From NCBI RefSeq assembly GCF_001984215.1, contig NZ_CP019420.1, positions 2,480,001-2,544,000 on the forward strand: a stretch of DNA of 64,000 nt, written 5' to 3'. Numbering within the stretch: position 1 is the first letter of the stretch; every line of letters begins with the position of its first letter. Positions 44,504-52,602 of the stretch are shown here, piece after piece. The stretch comes from Mycobacterium sp. MS1601 (GTDB lineage Bacteria > Actinomycetota > Actinomycetes > Mycobacteriales > Mycobacteriaceae). A model generated the notes under the pieces. The model saw nothing but the letters and a program-made list of their open reading frames with translations. It ran no database searches and was not told the origin of the DNA. The translations under genes and the position numbers were made by a program.

Positions 44504-45013
44504 GTGGCTGGTGACACCAACATCACCGTCGTCGGCAACCTGACTGCCGACCCGGAACTGCGCTTCACCCCGTCCGGCGCCGCCGTCGCGAACTTCACGG
44601 TGGCATCCACCCCTCGCCAGTTCGATCGTCAGAGCGGTGAGTGGAAGGACGGCGAGGCACTGTTCCTGCGCTGCAACATCTGGCGGGAAGCCGCCGAGAA
44701 TGTGGCCGAGAGCCTGACCCGGGGGTCGCGTGTCATCGTGACCGGCCGGCTCAAGCAACGGTCTTTCGAAACCCGTGAGGGTGAGAAGCGCACCGTGGTC
44801 GAGGTCGAGGTCGAAGAGATCGGGCCCTCGCTGCGCTACGCCACGGCCAAGGTCAACAAGGCCAGCCGTTCCGGTGGTGGTGGCGGTGGCTTCGGTGGTG
44901 GTGGCGGCGGGAACTCCCGTCCGGCAGCATCCGCCGCCCCGGCCGAGGACCCGTGGGGCAGTGCCCCCGCGTCGGGTTCGTTCGGCGGGGCCGACGACGA
45001 GCCTCCCTTCTGA
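44504..45013 (+). CDS. ssb: Single-stranded DNA-binding protein
   Basis: A 169-residue SSB, close to Rv0054. The OB-fold (about 1-115) includes [19 protein letters not shown] and [19 protein letters not shown] Gly-rich linker ([13 protein letters not shown]) leads to the acidic protein-interaction tip DDEPPF. It binds ssDNA as a tetramer in replication and repair. The GTG at 44504 follows a CTGGAGGA ribosome-binding site. About 100 bases separate it from rpsF without another gene. Confidence 0.97.
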   Translation: MAGDTNITVVGNLTADPELRFTPSGAAVANFTVASTPRQFDRQSGEWKDGEALFLRCNIWREAAENVAESLTRGSRVIVTGRLKQRSFETREGEKRTVVEVEVEEIGPSLRYATAKVNKASRSGGGGGGFGGGGGGNSRPAASAAPAEDPWGSAPASGSFGGADDEPPF

Positions 45014-45053
45014 GTCCCGTACTCACAAAGTTTGAACCTGAAAGAGAATCTCC

Positions 45054-45314
45054 ATGGCTAAGTCCAGCAACAAGAGGCGGCCGGCGCCTGAGAAGCCGGT
45101 CAAGACCCGCAAGTGCGTGTTCTGCTCCAAGAAGGGCGGGGCGAACATCGACTACAAGGACACCAACCTGCTCCGTACCTACATCAGCGAGCGCGGCAAG
45201 ATCCGTGCCCGTCGGGTCACCGGCAACTGTGTCCAGCATCAGCGCGACGTCGCGGTGGCCGTCAAGAACGCCCGTGAGGTGGCTCTGCTGCCTTTCGGTT
45301 CGGCGACGCGGTAA
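45054..45314 (+). CDS. rpsR: 30S ribosomal protein S18, zinc-binding (C+) form
   Basis: An 86-residue S18 like Rv0055 (rpsR1). It has the CVFC pair, a later Cys ([11 protein letters not shown]) and a nearby His, so it is the zinc-containing C+ paralogue; a zinc-free copy would be expected elsewhere in the genome under Zur control. Conserved [20 protein letters not shown] is present. It is in the S6 operon. Confidence 0.96.
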   Translation: MAKSSNKRRPAPEKPVKTRKCVFCSKKGGANIDYKDTNLLRTYISERGKIRARRVTGNCVQHQRDVAVAVKNAREVALLPFGSATR

Positions 45315-45326
45315 GGGAGCGCAGCA

Positions 45327-45785
45327 ATGAAACTCATTCTCACCGCTGAGGTGGACCACCTCGGGGCCGCCGGCGACGCCGTTGAGGTCAAGGACGGCTA
45401 CGGCCGTAACTACCTGCTGCCGCGCGGGCTGGCCATCGTGGCCACCCGGGGCGCGCAGCGTCAGGCCGACGACATCCGTCGGGCCCGCGACACCAAGGCT
45501 GTCCGCGATCTGGACCACGCCAAGGAGCTCAAGACCGCTATCGAGGGGCTGGGCCCGGTGGTGCTGACCGTCAAGACGGCTGGCGATTCCGGCAAGCTGT
45601 TCGGCTCGGTCACCCCGGCCGACATCGTGTCCGCCATCAAGAAGGCAGGCGGCCCCAGCCTGGAGAAGCGGACGGTGCACCTGCCCAAGGCGCACATCAA
45701 GTCCACGGGTGCACACAGCGTCGAGGTGCGGCTGCACAGCGACGTGACGGCCACCGCGTCGCTCGACGTGGTTGCCGCCAGCTGA
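45327..45785 (+). CDS. rplI: 50S ribosomal protein L9
   Basis: A 152-residue L9, close to Rv0056. The N-terminal rRNA-binding domain shows the L9 signature [21 protein letters not shown]; a long connecting helix and C-terminal domain ([16 protein letters not shown]) follow. Last gene of the operon, ended by a strong hairpin. Confidence 0.97.
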   Translation: MKLILTAEVDHLGAAGDAVEVKDGYGRNYLLPRGLAIVATRGAQRQADDIRRARDTKAVRDLDHAKELKTAIEGLGPVVLTVKTAGDSGKLFGSVTPADIVSAIKKAGGPSLEKRTVHLPKAHIKSTGAHSVEVRLHSDVTATASLDVVAAS

Positions 45786-45811
45786 CCCGCTTGAAGTAAC
45801 TGCAGCGTTAA

Positions 45812-45852
45812 TACGCCCCGGTGGGAGCTATGCCAGCTCTTACCGGGGCGTA
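45812..45852 (+). terminator. Terminator hairpin after rplI
   Basis: TACGCCCCGGT (45812-45822) pairs perfectly with ACCGGGGCGTA (45842-45852), and the inner part also pairs (GAGCT/AGCTC). The stem is long and GC-rich with no T-tract, as typical in mycobacteria. Confidence 0.8.
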
Positions 45853-46049
45853 GCTGTCTGTACTGGCGAACTGATCTGGCGGCGGAGATCTCAGCGAACA
45901 TAACCCGGTGTTAACCTCCGGCTCAAGCACGGGCAATACAACACGCCCGAAGCGGCAACCGAGCCCGACACGCCGAGCAGATTTCCATCCACAGCGCACA
46001 GGTATGTCTATGGTGCGTTTATCTGCGGCAACCGGCCAAAACTCGATGT

Positions 46050-46113
46050 TCTTCCACAAGTTCTCCCCAACCGCTCAACACCGCCGTCCACGGCTATCCA
46101 CACATCGTCCACA
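46050..46113 (+). promoter_or_regulatory. Cluster of DnaA-box-like sites upstream of dnaB
   Basis: Three nonamers resemble the mycobacterial DnaA box TTGTCCACA: TCTTCCACA (46050-46058), CTATCCACA (46094-46102) and TCGTCCACA (46105-46113). The last two are 11 bases apart, one helical turn. They lie 150-220 bases before dnaB in a 420-base interval (45853-46270) that otherwise shows no gene. Confidence 0.45.
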
Positions 46114-46270
46114 GGTTCATCAACAGATGCTGTTGGACCCCACCCCAGCAACCGTCTACCGTCATGCGGGCGCGACCCGGTATCGGCGATCTGTCGGGGG
46201 GTGACCTAGCGTCGTCACCATGGAGTCGAACGCGAGTTCGAGAACGTCTGGGAGGAGGCGGGAGCGCGGC

Positions 46271-47656
46271 ATGGCCGTTGTGGACGATCTCGGGCACCCC
46301 GAACACGAGGCAGCCCCACCCAGCGAGGATTTTGGTCGTCAACCTCCGCAGGACATGGCGGCCGAGCAGTCCGTGCTCGGCGGCATGCTGCTGAGCAAGG
46401 ACGCCATTGCCGACGTGCTCGAGCGGCTGCGGCCCAATGACTTCTACCGCCCCGCCCACCAGAACGTCTACGACGCGATCATCGATCTGTACGGCCGTGG
46501 TGAGCCCGCCGACCCGGTCACCGTCGCGGCTGAGCTGGACCGCCGCGGACTGCTCAAGCGCATCGGCGGCGCCCCCTATATCCACACCTTGATCTCGACC
46601 GTGCCCACGGCTGCCAATGCCGGCTACTACGCCGAGATCGTCGCGGAGAAGGCGCTGCTGCGCCGCCTGGTGGAGGCGGGCACCAGGGTGGTGCAGTACG
46701 GCTACGCCGGCGCAGAGGGCGCCGATGTGGCCGACCTCGTAGACCGCGCCCAAGCGGAGATCTACGAGGTCACCGAGCGACGTCAGTCCGAGGACTTCTC
46801 GGCGCTGGAAGACCTGCTACAGCCCACCATGGACGAGATCGACGCCATCGCCTCCAACGGCGGCCTCTCGCGTGGTGTGCCCACCGGCTTCACCGAACTG
46901 GACGAGGTCACCAACGGCCTGCATGCCGGGCAGATGATCATCGTGGCGGCACGGCCCGGTGTGGGGAAATCAACAATCGGTCTCGATTTCATGCGGTCCT
47001 GTTCCATCAAGCACCGCATGGCGTCGGTCATCTTCTCGCTGGAGATGAGCAAGTCCGAGATTGTCATGCGCCTGCTCTCGGCCGAGGCCAAGATCAAGCT
47101 CGGCGACATGCGTTCCGGCCGGATGACCGACGACGACTGGACACGGTTGGCGCGGCGCATGTCGGAGATCTCCGAGGCGCCGCTCTACATCGATGACTCG
47201 CCCAACCTCACCATGATGGAGATCCGCGCGAAAGCCCGTCGGCTGCACCAGAAAGCGGACCTCCGGCTGATCGTGGTCGACTACATGCAGCTGATGACCT
47301 CAGGCAAGAAGGCCGAGTCACGTCAGCAGGAAGTATCGGAGTTCTCGCGTAACTTGAAGCTGATGGCAAAGGAACTCGAGGTTCCGGTGGTTGCCATCAG
47401 CCAGCTGAACCGTGGTCCCGAGCAGCGCACCGACAAGCGACCGCAGGTGTCTGATCTTCGCGAATCCGGTTCACTGGAACAGGATGCGGACATGGTCATC
47501 CTGCTGCACCGGCCGGATGCCATCGATCGTGACGATCCACGCGGTGGTGAGGCCGACGTGATCCTGGGCAAGCACCGTAACGGTCCCACCAAGACGATTA
47601 CCGTTGCGCACCAACTGCATTTCTCGCGGTTCACCAACATGGCGCAGGGCGGCTGA
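46271..47656 (+). CDS. dnaB: Replicative DNA helicase DnaB, intein-free
   Basis: A 461-residue hexameric replicative helicase, close to Rv0058. The N-terminal domain begins PQDMAAEQSVLGGMLLSKDA. The RecA-like domain has Walker A ARPGVGKST, Walker B LRLIVVDYMQLM, and SQLNRGPEQRTDKRPQVSDL followed by RESGSLEQDAD. The M. tuberculosis protein is nearly twice as long because of an intein; here the conserved blocks are continuous. The ATG at 46271 has a GGGAG site and matches homologues (MAVVDDL); an upstream ATG at 46220 is in frame but not supported. Confidence 0.96.
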   Translation: MAVVDDLGHPEHEAAPPSEDFGRQPPQDMAAEQSVLGGMLLSKDAIADVLERLRPNDFYRPAHQNVYDAIIDLYGRGEPADPVTVAAELDRRGLLKRIGGAPYIHTLISTVPTAANAGYYAEIVAEKALLRRLVEAGTRVVQYGYAGAEGADVADLVDRAQAEIYEVTERRQSEDFSALEDLLQPTMDEIDAIASNGGLSRGVPTGFTELDEVTNGLHAGQMIIVAARPGVGKSTIGLDFMRSCSIKHRMASVIFSLEMSKSEIVMRLLSAEAKIKLGDMRSGRMTDDDWTRLARRMSEISEAPLYIDDSPNLTMMEIRAKARRLHQKADLRLIVVDYMQLMTSGKKAESRQQEVSEFSRNLKLMAKELEVPVVAISQLNRGPEQRTDKRPQVSDLRESGSLEQDADMVILLHRPDAIDRDDPRGGEADVILGKHRNGPTKTITVAHQLHFSRFTNMAQGG

Positions 47657-47670
47657 CTGCTGCTTGTGGC

Positions 47671-47740
47671 TTCTCAAGTTTGATGTCCAATTCTCAAGTG
47701 AAATGTCCAGACGATGTCCAGTTGGACATGGAAGTGAGAA
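47671..47740. repeat. Transposon-end-like direct and inverted repeats after dnaB
   Basis: TTCTCAAGTTTGATGTCCA (47671-47689) and TTCTCAAGTGAAATGTCCA (47691-47709) are two direct copies 20 bases apart that differ at three central bases. A degenerate inverted copy, TGGACATGGAAGTGAGAA, lies at 47723-47740. Short repeats in this arrangement resemble transposase-binding ends of insertion sequences. No transposase gene is present. The interval 47657-47963 holds no coding sequence that I can support. Confidence 0.45.
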
Positions 47741-47873
47741 TTTCGCCCGGCTGGACGTCCGGAGCGTGCTGTCGCCACAACCGGGATAGCGAGATGTGCG
47801 ACAGGCAATGTGAGACAAGAAACTAGACACCTCAACCTGGGGCTATACGGCAGAACAGAGGATGCGCCCAACA

Positions 47874-47901
47874 CTGTCTCGTTTCGCTAGAAACGAGACA
47901 G
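47874..47901. repeat. Perfect 12-bp inverted repeat with GCTA loop
   Basis: CTGTCTCGTTTC and GAAACGAGACAG surround four bases. A partial copy of one arm (AGAAACTAGACA) occurs about 60 bases upstream near 47819. It could terminate the convergent tetR transcript (63 bases after its stop) or be a recombinase or transposon site. Confidence 0.55.
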
Positions 47902-47963
47902 CAGCGTCGGCTACGGCGTGTGTAGTGACGTGGTGGATCGGCGGCTGCTCGGGCTGGGACAAC

Positions 47964-48545
47964 TTAGCGGACTGACGGAGCTGGCAGTGTGACCGCCTCA
48001 CGCAGTTCGGCGGCGGCCTGGGCCATGTGCTGGGCGAGGGTGGTGTCCGGCGCGGCTAGCCAGCGGGGCACGGCCCGCCGGTGGATCGCGAACACCACGT
48101 CGATGATGAAGCGTGCCTTGCCGGGCTCGACGCCACGGCGCTCGAGCGCCGGTGCCAGCGCGTCGGCGATTTCGGCGAGCTTGATCAGATCGCGCTCGGC
48201 CAGTGCCGGGTTGGCAGCGATCACTCTTCCTCGGCGCAGCAAGAACTCACGTGAAGGAAAGATCTCCTCAGCGGTTCCCAAAGAAGTCAGTAGCGCCTCG
48301 AGCGGGGTGAGACTCGGATCGGCCGCTTCGACTTGTGCGACGAGGTGAGCCTCTAATTCACTGCCGGCAAAAAGCACTTCCCGCTTGTCGGAGAAGTAGC
48401 GGTAGAACGATCGCTCCTTCAAGCCGGCGGCGCCCGCGATCTGCGCGACCGAGGTGCGCTCGAACCCCTGTGCCTCGAACAGCTCGAGCGCCGCGCGCTC
48501 AAGCCGGCCCTGAGGGTCGGATTCCCATCTCGGCATAGCCGACAT
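47964..48545 (-). CDS. TetR family transcriptional regulator
   Basis: A 193-residue TetR regulator. The DNA-binding domain reads RAALELFEAQGFERTSVAQI and AGAAGLKERSFYRYFSDKRE; the C-terminal ligand domain ends in an Ala/Leu-rich helix. It is divergent from a zinc-free quinone-oxidoreductase-like gene, with two matching operator copies in between, so it most likely represses both. The inducer is unknown. Confidence 0.9.
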   Translation of the reverse strand: MSAMPRWESDPQGRLERAALELFEAQGFERTSVAQIAGAAGLKERSFYRYFSDKREVLFAGSELEAHLVAQVEAADPSLTPLEALLTSLGTAEEIFPSREFLLRRGRVIAANPALAERDLIKLAEIADALAPALERRGVEPGKARFIIDVVFAIHRRAVPRWLAAPDTTLAQHMAQAAAELREAVTLPAPSVR

Positions 48546-48550
48546 AGTAC

Positions 48551-48606
48551 GACAACAGAAGCTGTTATCACCTGATACCGTCGATGACGACAGATGCTGT
48601 TATCAC
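48551..48606. promoter_or_regulatory. Two direct copies of a TetR operator
   Basis: Two 21-base sites at 48551-48571 and 48586-48606 share 18 or 19 positions and end in GCTGTTATCAC. Each has a dyad core, AACAGAAGCTGTT (48554-48566) and GACAGATGCTGTT (48589-48601). Their centres are 35 bases apart. The first lies just before the tetR start, the second just before the oxidoreductase ribosome-binding site. Confidence 0.65.
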
Positions 48607-48619
48607 ATTGGAGATCGTC

Positions 48620-49570
48620 TTGAAGGCTTTGCAGTTCGACCGGTTCGGTCCCCCGAACGTGATCGTCCTCCGCGATGTTCCGCGGCCGGAACCCCCACCG
48701 GGACAGATCCGGATCGCGGTGCGGGCGTGTGGCCTGACACCGGCCGACTGGCACATCGTCGACGGTCTTCTTGCCGCCCATCTGCCGCCGCTGCCACGTG
48801 GGCTTGGCCTCGAAATTGCGGGCACCGTCGACGCGCTTGGCGAGGGCGTCGACGACGTCCAGATCGGCGACCGCGTGTTCGGCCCGGCCACCTTTGACGG
48901 TCCGACGGCCGGCGCGGCCGAGTACGCGCTGATGCCGGCGTGGTCACGCATCCCCGACGGTGTCACCGATGAGCAGGCCGCCGCGCTACCGATGGCGGCT
49001 GAGACGGCGTGGCGCGCGCTCGACGAACTCGGAGTCCAGCCGGGTGAGCTGCTGCTCGTCCACGGCGCGGGAACCACCGTCGGTGAGGCTGCGGTGCGCT
49101 TAGCGTTGCACCGGGGTGTCCGAGTCACCGCCACCGCCGGGCCCGCTCGTGCCGCTGCGCTGGAAGAGATTGGCGTCCAGGTGACCGCCTACGGCGAGGG
49201 CATGGTCGAACGCGTCAGTGCATTGACTGGGGGCCGTGTGGACCGCGCCCTGGACGCGAGTCCGACAGGGGGGCGGATCGACCGCCCCGAACAGCCCAGT
49301 CCGGCCGGGGGCTCATTGCCGGCTTTGATCGAATTGACCGGGGATCCCGACAGTGTCCTCACCGTTTCGGACTTCGCTGCCGCGGCCGAACTGGGCGTGC
49401 GGATCACCACCGAGATCCGCTACGACCAGATGGACGAGTTCGCCCGGCTCGCCGGCGAAGGGATCCTGGTAGTGCCGGTGGCCCGTACCTACACGCTCGA
49501 CCAGGTCCAGGAAGCGGCCGAACGCAGCCGATCCCGCAGTTCCGGCGGCAAGCTCATCCTGGTCCCGTGA
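48620..49570 (+). CDS. Quinone oxidoreductase-like MDR superfamily enzyme
   Basis: A 316-residue NADPH-dependent medium-chain dehydrogenase/reductase of the QOR type without zinc ligands. It begins KALQFDRFGPPNVIVLRDVP; the family segments GLTPADWHIVDG, PRGLGLEIAGTVDALG and LLVHGAGTTVGEAAVRLA are present. A GTG/ATG-type start at 48584 would place the second operator inside the gene; the TTG at 48620 gives the usual MKAL start, has GGAG upstream and leaves the operator in the promoter, so I chose it. The substrate is unknown; control by the divergent TetR is likely. Confidence 0.82.
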   Translation: MKALQFDRFGPPNVIVLRDVPRPEPPPGQIRIAVRACGLTPADWHIVDGLLAAHLPPLPRGLGLEIAGTVDALGEGVDDVQIGDRVFGPATFDGPTAGAAEYALMPAWSRIPDGVTDEQAAALPMAAETAWRALDELGVQPGELLLVHGAGTTVGEAAVRLALHRGVRVTATAGPARAAALEEIGVQVTAYGEGMVERVSALTGGRVDRALDASPTGGRIDRPEQPSPAGGSLPALIELTGDPDSVLTVSDFAAAAELGVRITTEIRYDQMDEFARLAGEGILVVPVARTYTLDQVQEAAERSRSRSSGGKLILVP

Positions 49571-49908
49571 TCATGCACGACAACATCGACTAATCGTCTC
49601 TGCGTGTCCGCCCCCGGGTCTATCTCGGAGTCCTGGCCTTCTGCGCCTACCTCGTAGTGTTCTACACGGTCAACGGCGATTACCCGTGATGTACATCAGA
49701 GCCCCTGCTATCAAACAGGTTTGAGCTGCAGAGTGACGGCGAGGACATTGCCTGTCGCGTGACGAAATGGCGGGTATGGATCCGTTAGGGAGAGCGACTC
49801 ACGGCACATTGTCACTTCGCGTCCTGTGGCAGTGGGCATGATTGTGAGAATTCGTGCGGTGGACACCGTGTGAGAACGCCCTCATCGCCCGAGGTCAAGG
49901 CACCTTGA
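49571..49908. other. Gene-poor interval before the decayed opp genes
   Basis: No complete gene is seen. A frame at about 49597-49689 reads RPRVYLGVLAFCAYLVVF and ends in a stop, like the start of a small membrane protein, but it has no usual start codon and is probably a remnant. The rest shows no structure I can name. Confidence 0.4.
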
Positions 49909-50490
49909 AAGGACACGAAGTTTGAGAAGCCGCAACGACGGCGGCTCTCACGGAAACAGGGGCGCGAGAGCGCAATTGAATTGATGGACCGGGTAGGCAT
50001 CCCGGATTCACGGCGCCGCGCCGATGACCATCCCCATCAGTTTTCCGGTGGTCTTCGTCAGCGGTTGATGATTGCTGCGGCGGTGGCGCTGCGTCCCCGA
50101 GTGCTGATCGCTGACGAACCGACGACCGCCTTGGACGTCACCATTCAGGCTCAGATCATGCGGCTTCTGCATGATCTGCAATCCGAGTTTGGCATTGCAA
50201 TCGTCCTGATCACCCATGACTTAGCGGTCGTGGCCGAACACGCCAAGTGCGTGTCGGTCATGTACGCCGGGACCGTGGTCGAGGAAGGTTCTGTGCAGCA
50301 AATCTTCCAGCTACCCGCGCACCCTTACACCCAGGCGCTGTTGCGATCGATGCTGGACGCGATTCCCGTCGGGTGTGTATTCCACCAGCGTTGCCCAATG
50401 GCTCAGCAAATATGCCGCGAAGTTCGTCCAGAGCCGCGTCCGAGTAGCACGGGTCATCTCACGTCGTGTCACTTCTGGAGCTGGTGTCGT
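49909..50490 (+). pseudogene. Decayed oligopeptide ABC ATPase (oppD/dppD-like), 5'-truncated
   Basis: The frame opens after a stop at 49906 and reads RRRLSRKQGRESAIELMDRV, matching the middle of OppD proteins. The signature FSGGLRQR, Walker B VLIADEPTTALD and H-loop [13 protein letters not shown] are present. About 120 N-terminal residues, including Walker A, are missing. Near [20 protein letters not shown] about 25 residues of the usual C-terminal linker are also lost, and the end runs past the expected stop into the next gene. It cannot make an active ATPase. Confidence 0.85.
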
Positions 50491-51349
50491 GACCGACAAC
50501 ATCACGGTCTTGAGGATGCAGTCTGTCACCAAGACATTTCGTGCAGGGGTGCGCGAGCGGCTCACGGCCGTAGACGACGTGAGCCTCGAGGTCCGATCAG
50601 GTACGACACTGGGCCTTGTTGGTGAATCTGGTTGCGGCAAATCCACTCTGGCACGCTTGGTGATGCTGCTGGATACCCCGATCGCGGCTCGATCCTGATC
50701 AACGGTGAGTCACCTGCCGGTCAAAGGGGTCGGGACCTGCAGGAGATTCGTCGTCACGTTCAGATGGTTTTCCAGGACCCGTTTGCGTCACTGAACCTCC
50801 GGATGACCGTGGAATCCATAGTCGCGGAGCCGCTCACCGGTCTTGCTGGGCGGGGCACGTCACGTCACGAGCGCGAAGCGCGGGTGTCGTCGCTGTTGGA
50901 GCTGGTCGGACTGCGAAGTGGTGATGCCTGCCGCTATCCCTCCGAGCTCTCCGGCGGTCAGCGTCAGCGAGTCGGGATTGCCAGGGCGTTGGCCATGGAC
51001 GCCTCGCTGCTGATTCTGGACGAACCGGTGTCTGCTCTCGACCTCTCAGTCCAGGTACCTGGGCAGGATAGTTGAGCACGGGAATGCCGCGGACGTTTTT
51101 GATGCACCCGAGCACCCGTACACCGCGGCACTGCTGTCAGCAGCACCCACACTAGAAGTTCTTGACGGGGTGGAATGTGCCGAGATCGTCCTGACCGGCG
51201 ACGTGCCCTCGCCTATCAATCCACCATCAGGCTGCAGCTGCTGGAAAGCGCAGAGCAAATGCGCAGACGACCGGCCGTCTTTGACGGCGCACTCAGCTCC
51301 CATCAACCACCGCGCTGCGTGCCACTTACCCGTTGCAACACACCAGTAG
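50489..51349 (+). pseudogene. Decayed oligopeptide ABC ATPase (oppF/dppF-like)
   Basis: From the GTG at 50489 the first frame gives a normal OppF start with Walker [10 protein letters not shown], then shifts at about 50680 where one G of a CCCCGG run is missing. The second frame continues with [20 protein letters not shown] and [20 protein letters not shown] to Walker B and LSVQ. There about 75 codons are deleted and the sequence jumps to a third frame, [20 protein letters not shown] and the C-terminal oligo-peptide domain (PPSGCSCWKAQSKC). The internal deletion shows that this gene is truly inactive. Confidence 0.88.
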
Positions 51350-51395
51350 TGCGTCACCCGGTATCAACAGCGCCCCATCTATGGAAGGTTTGACA

Positions 51396-52077
51396 GTGAA
51401 AGCGCAATGTCGGCTCAAGCGCCACGACAGGTCCTCAGCGGAGCTCGTTGTGCGCAGCCTCAGCAAGTTTCCGAGCTCTGTGCTTGCTGATGCACTCGGT
51501 CGGGAGCGGGGACTGGTACCAGTGGGGCTGCGCGCCATCCCTAGCGGTTTCGCGGGGACGATGGTCGGAAAATGCGCTGACGGTGAGCGTATTGACCGGG
51601 GATAATTTGATGCTGCAGAGGGCGATTGACTTCGCCCAACCCGGCGGCATCATCGTATGCGACTGCGGCGATCAAACCGAACGCGCGGTCGCCGGGGAGC
51701 TGATCTTCCGCTATGCGGCATCGCGCGGTGTACGGGGACTCGTTATCGACGGGGCGGTCCGAGACCTCGACTTCCTGCGAACTTTCGAGTTCCTGTTGTA
51801 CGCCCGAGAAGTGAGCCCGCTCGGCCCCACCAAGACCGGTTCCGGAACCATAGGAATGCCAATAATCCTTGGCGGTGCCGCAATTCACTCGGGTGATGCC
51901 ATTGTCGGCGATGCTGACGGTCTCGTGGTCATACCGCACAGCAGAATCAGCGAGGCGCTGTCGAATGGCGAAGCCGTCATGCAACGTGAAAACGCTTTGG
52001 TCGCACACATCGACGCTGGGACCCTTTCTCGGCAGTGGATCGAGGACCTAGTAGAGGTAATAGACATCGACGTGTGA
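51396..52077 (+). pseudogene. RraA-like protein (HMG/CHA aldolase family), frameshifted
   Basis: RraA/HMG aldolase family protein of about 226 residues when repaired. Family segments are FPSSVLADALGRERG, LTGDNLMLQRAIDFAQPGG, GLVIDGAVRDLDFLR with the Arg-Asp active pair, and GDAIVGDADGLVVIP. The frame breaks at the AAAA run 51569-51572: one extra A changes GNALTVSV into a short dead end. It could be a sequencing error or early decay; the neighbouring opp pseudogenes make decay plausible. The family cleaves 4-hydroxy-4-methyl-2-oxoglutarate or related acids. Confidence 0.75.
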
Positions 52078-52170
52078 TTGGAATACAGAGTCCGACTCGT
52101 TGTCGGGCTGGTGGGGGTGGTCCGCCTGAGCGTGCGCCGGGCAATACCAGCGTCTAACCGTCGGTCATCT

Positions 52171-52602
52171 TCAGCCCGAGGCATGCCGGTAGATCTCGCC
52201 GCGCTCAACCACTTTCTCGAGCAGATCAAAGTACTCCGCGGTGTCGTCGGTGAGAGGGTGGGGCACCTGACCGGGGTATCCGATGAGCCGACGCACGTCG
52301 GGGTTCAGAAGGTAGGCCCCGGCGGTGGCTGTGGTCAACGCATCAAAAAGTTGTCCGTGTGCTGAGTTGAGCTTCTCGAGGCTGTCCCGCGGTGCAGTCG
52401 TGCCTGCCCTGGCGATCGCTTCACGCAGCGGGCCGATCAGGTCCGGGCGGGCGTGCAGGGCGACGTCGAGCCAGACGGTGGGGACCTCGGCCTCCGACGC
52501 TGACGGCATCCCTTGTGCGCGGGGGATGAGTTCATCAGCGAGGGCGGCGAACACGTGTCGTTCGTCGACGGTCAAGTAAGCGAGGTGAACCGATTCGGTC
52601 AT
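52171..52602 (-). CDS. Gluconate 2-dehydrogenase subunit 3-like small subunit
   Basis: A 143-residue protein of the small-subunit family that accompanies GMC-type flavoprotein dehydrogenases (gluconate 2-dehydrogenase subunit 3 type). It reads LTVDERHVFAALADELIPR near the N-terminus and GYPGQVPHPLTDDTAEYFDL at the end. There is no signal peptide. The ATG overlaps the stop of the GMC gene (ATGA), so the two are made together as a likely heterodimer. It is the last gene of the operon. Confidence 0.8.
   Translation of the reverse strand: MTESVHLAYLTVDERHVFAALADELIPRAQGMPSASEAEVPTVWLDVALHARPDLIGPLREAIARAGTTAPRDSLEKLNSAHGQLFDALTTATAGAYLLNPDVRRLIGYPGQVPHPLTDDTAEYFDLLEKVVERGEIYRHASG

Noticed and set aside
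46050..46113. Chromosomal replication origin
   Set aside because: Only three weak boxes, no AT-rich unwinding region and no dnaA/dnaN/rpmH neighbours; better explained as regulation of dnaB.
46220..46270. ATG at 46220 as dnaB start
   Set aside because: Adds 17 unconserved Arg/Ser-rich residues; the ATG at 46271 has a better ribosome-binding site and matches homologues.
49597..49689. Small membrane protein gene
   Set aside because: The hydrophobic frame has no ATG, GTG or TTG start after the preceding stop; listed only as a likely remnant.
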